From the NCBI RefSeq assembly GCF_018861755.1, contig NZ_JAHLEF010000020.1, positions 23,997 to 87,996 of the forward strand: a stretch of 64,000 bases of DNA, given 5' to 3'. The DNA comes from Clostridium sp. CF012 (lineage in GTDB: Bacteria > Bacillota > Clostridia > Clostridiales > Clostridiaceae). Positions 63,336 through 64,000 of the stretch are shown here, piece by piece. Position 1 is the stretch's first letter, and each line of letters starts with the position of its first letter. The notes under the pieces were generated by a model. The model was given only the letters and a program-made list of their open reading frames with translations. It did no database searches and was not told the DNA's origin. Both the position numbers and the translations under genes were made by a program.

Positions 63336-63749
63336 TTAAAGTATTAAAGACTTTTTTACGTAATACATATTAAATCCTGTAGGGGAATTTTCTATAACAG
63401 TAAAAACTTCATATCCTAATTTTTGATAAAATCCTAGTGCATGTGTAGTTTGCAGGTATGAGTTAGTAACACCTCTTTTTACTACTTCTTCCTCTACTGC
63501 AAGCATCATTTTCCTGCCATATCCGTTTCCCCTATATGTACTATCTACCCAGAGTGAATTGATGTACAACCACTGTGCATTGTAGTTTCCTTGGAGTCCA
63601 CCAATAATCTTATCATCACTCCTCAATAGGATATTTAGTGGTATGTTTTCTTCAGATGTTTTAGATAGATTAAACGCTCTTAATCCATCTTCAATTATTT
63701 TTAGACTTTCTTTACTTAATTCTGATTCAATAGATAGTTTGTTATTCAT
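63336..63749 (-). CDS. GNAT acetyltransferase
   Basis: 137 residues from ATG 63749 (MNNKLSIESELSKESLKIIE), with GGGGGG 7 nt upstream. A longer open frame to 63866 lacks an RBS. Motif A LWVDSTYRGNGYGRKMMLAV and ALGFYQKLGYEVF are clear. Rightmost gene of the array; the region upstream has no full repeat copy, only a short hairpin (63834-63867). Confidence 0.83.
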   Translation of the reverse strand: MNNKLSIESELSKESLKIIEDGLRAFNLSKTSEENIPLNILLRSDDKIIGGLQGNYNAQWLYINSLWVDSTYRGNGYGRKMMLAVEEEVVKRGVTNSYLQTTHALGFYQKLGYEVFTVIENSPTGFNMYYVKKSLIL

Positions 63750-63833
63750 GCTAAAGCCCCCCTTACTTAGAGTCTTCTTTCGAGATTTTAAAGTAATTGT
63801 GTTTAGACAACCAGTGGTACGCAATTGATTACG

Positions 63834-63867
63834 GTTGTGACGTAACTTAAGAAAGATACGACACAAC
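63834..63867. repeat. Hairpin next to the group II intron, related to the array repeat
   Basis: GTTGTGACGTA pairs with TACGACACAAC (10 of 11). It carries the TTGTGACG word found in every array hairpin. Lies 32 bp from the predicted intron 3' end. Confidence 0.4.
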
Positions 63868-63898
63868 TAAATCTAAAATTATGTTACTTAACTCTACA

Positions 63899-64000
63899 GT
63901 CGAGTAGACTTACACCTCACAATGTAAGCCCCTCACAGAATCCGTACGTGCGGCTTTCCCGCATACGGCTCCTCATAATAACATTCACAGTTAAAACAAC
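63899..64000 (-). mobile_element. Group II intron, 3' end (domains V and VI), continues off window
   Basis: The minus strand at 63971-63938 is a 34-nt domain V: GAGCCGTATGCGGGAAAG then CCGCACGTACGGATTC, containing the catalytic AGC triad. An extra A in GGATTC (usual GGTTC) bulges the basal helix. Domain VI follows (GGGGCTTACA...TGTAAGTCTACTCGAC), placing the 3' splice end near 63899. The intron body and any reverse transcriptase would lie beyond 64000. Confidence 0.75.

Overview
The window is low-GC (about 30-33% by eye), with strong AGGAGG-type ribosome binding sites, frequent TTG/GTG starts, an intact sporulation sigma factor SigK, a Spo0E-like protein, mannose-family PTS systems and many hairpin+U-tract terminators. 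This points to a spore-forming Clostridium (sensu stricto) or a close relative. No rRNA, tRNA, CRISPR array, plasmid origin or complete insertion sequence was seen.

Layout. 1-6.2 kb is a sigma-54 regulon: a BrnQ-type branched-chain amino acid carrier (cut by the window edge), a RocR-like enhancer-binding protein, an M20 amidohydrolase and a YtcJ-like amidohydrolase. Three -24/-12 promoters and two matching perfect palindromes tie these genes together. 6.5-11.2 kb carries a superoxide dismutase, two small proteins, an RNPP-like HTH/TPR regulator divergent from an MFS exporter, and a zinc-ribbon protein. 11.3-19.8 kb is one long minus-strand operon led by a GntR/UTRA repressor. It holds two mannose-family EIIBCD sets, one shared EIIA, and the galactosamine/tagatose pathway (AgaS, LacC-like kinase, tagatose-bisphosphate aldolase).

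20.2-22.7 kb holds a nested palindrome, an acetyltransferase, a ThpR-type RNA phosphodiesterase that appears to start at ATA, and an orphan ORF. 22.8-31.5 kb is an 11-gene minus-strand cluster equivalent to E. coli ydjXYZ-ynjBCD (two TVP38/DedA-like proteins, a YdjY-like Cys-rich lipoprotein and an ABC importer), headed by a LolD/FtsX-type ABC pair and a DUF4418 protein. 32-38 kb contains an L,D-transpeptidase, an orphan UbiD-family decarboxylase, a frameshifted HD-GYP protein and small genes. 38-50 kb is a galactoside locus: a YesM/YesN-like two-component system divergent from an ABC importer without its own ATPase, a GH2 beta-galactosidase and a GH36 alpha-galactosidase, with a CcpA cre-like site. 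50-56.5 kb carries a flavodoxin, a GntP permease with glycerate kinase, a divergent nucleotidyltransferase and sigK.

56.7-63.8 kb is the most unusual part. It is an array of single unrelated genes, all on the minus strand: FosX, an aspartate/glutamate racemase, a chloramphenicol acetyltransferase, an alpha/beta-hydrolase, several GNAT acetyltransferases, a Spo0E-like protein, a small membrane protein and decayed fragments. The genes are separated by copies of a conserved module of about 135 bp that consists of an intrinsic terminator followed by a promoter. The arrangement resembles an integron cassette array, but no integrase is visible and no canonical inverted attC core boxes were found. 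One copy is split by a small-ORF insert flanked by a short direct repeat. The window ends in domains V-VI of a group II intron.

Several gene scars (a ROK kinase C-terminus, a LivF-like ATPase C-terminus, a holin, a P-loop kinase) show ongoing gene loss. All family calls are from reading motifs by eye; no database search was run.
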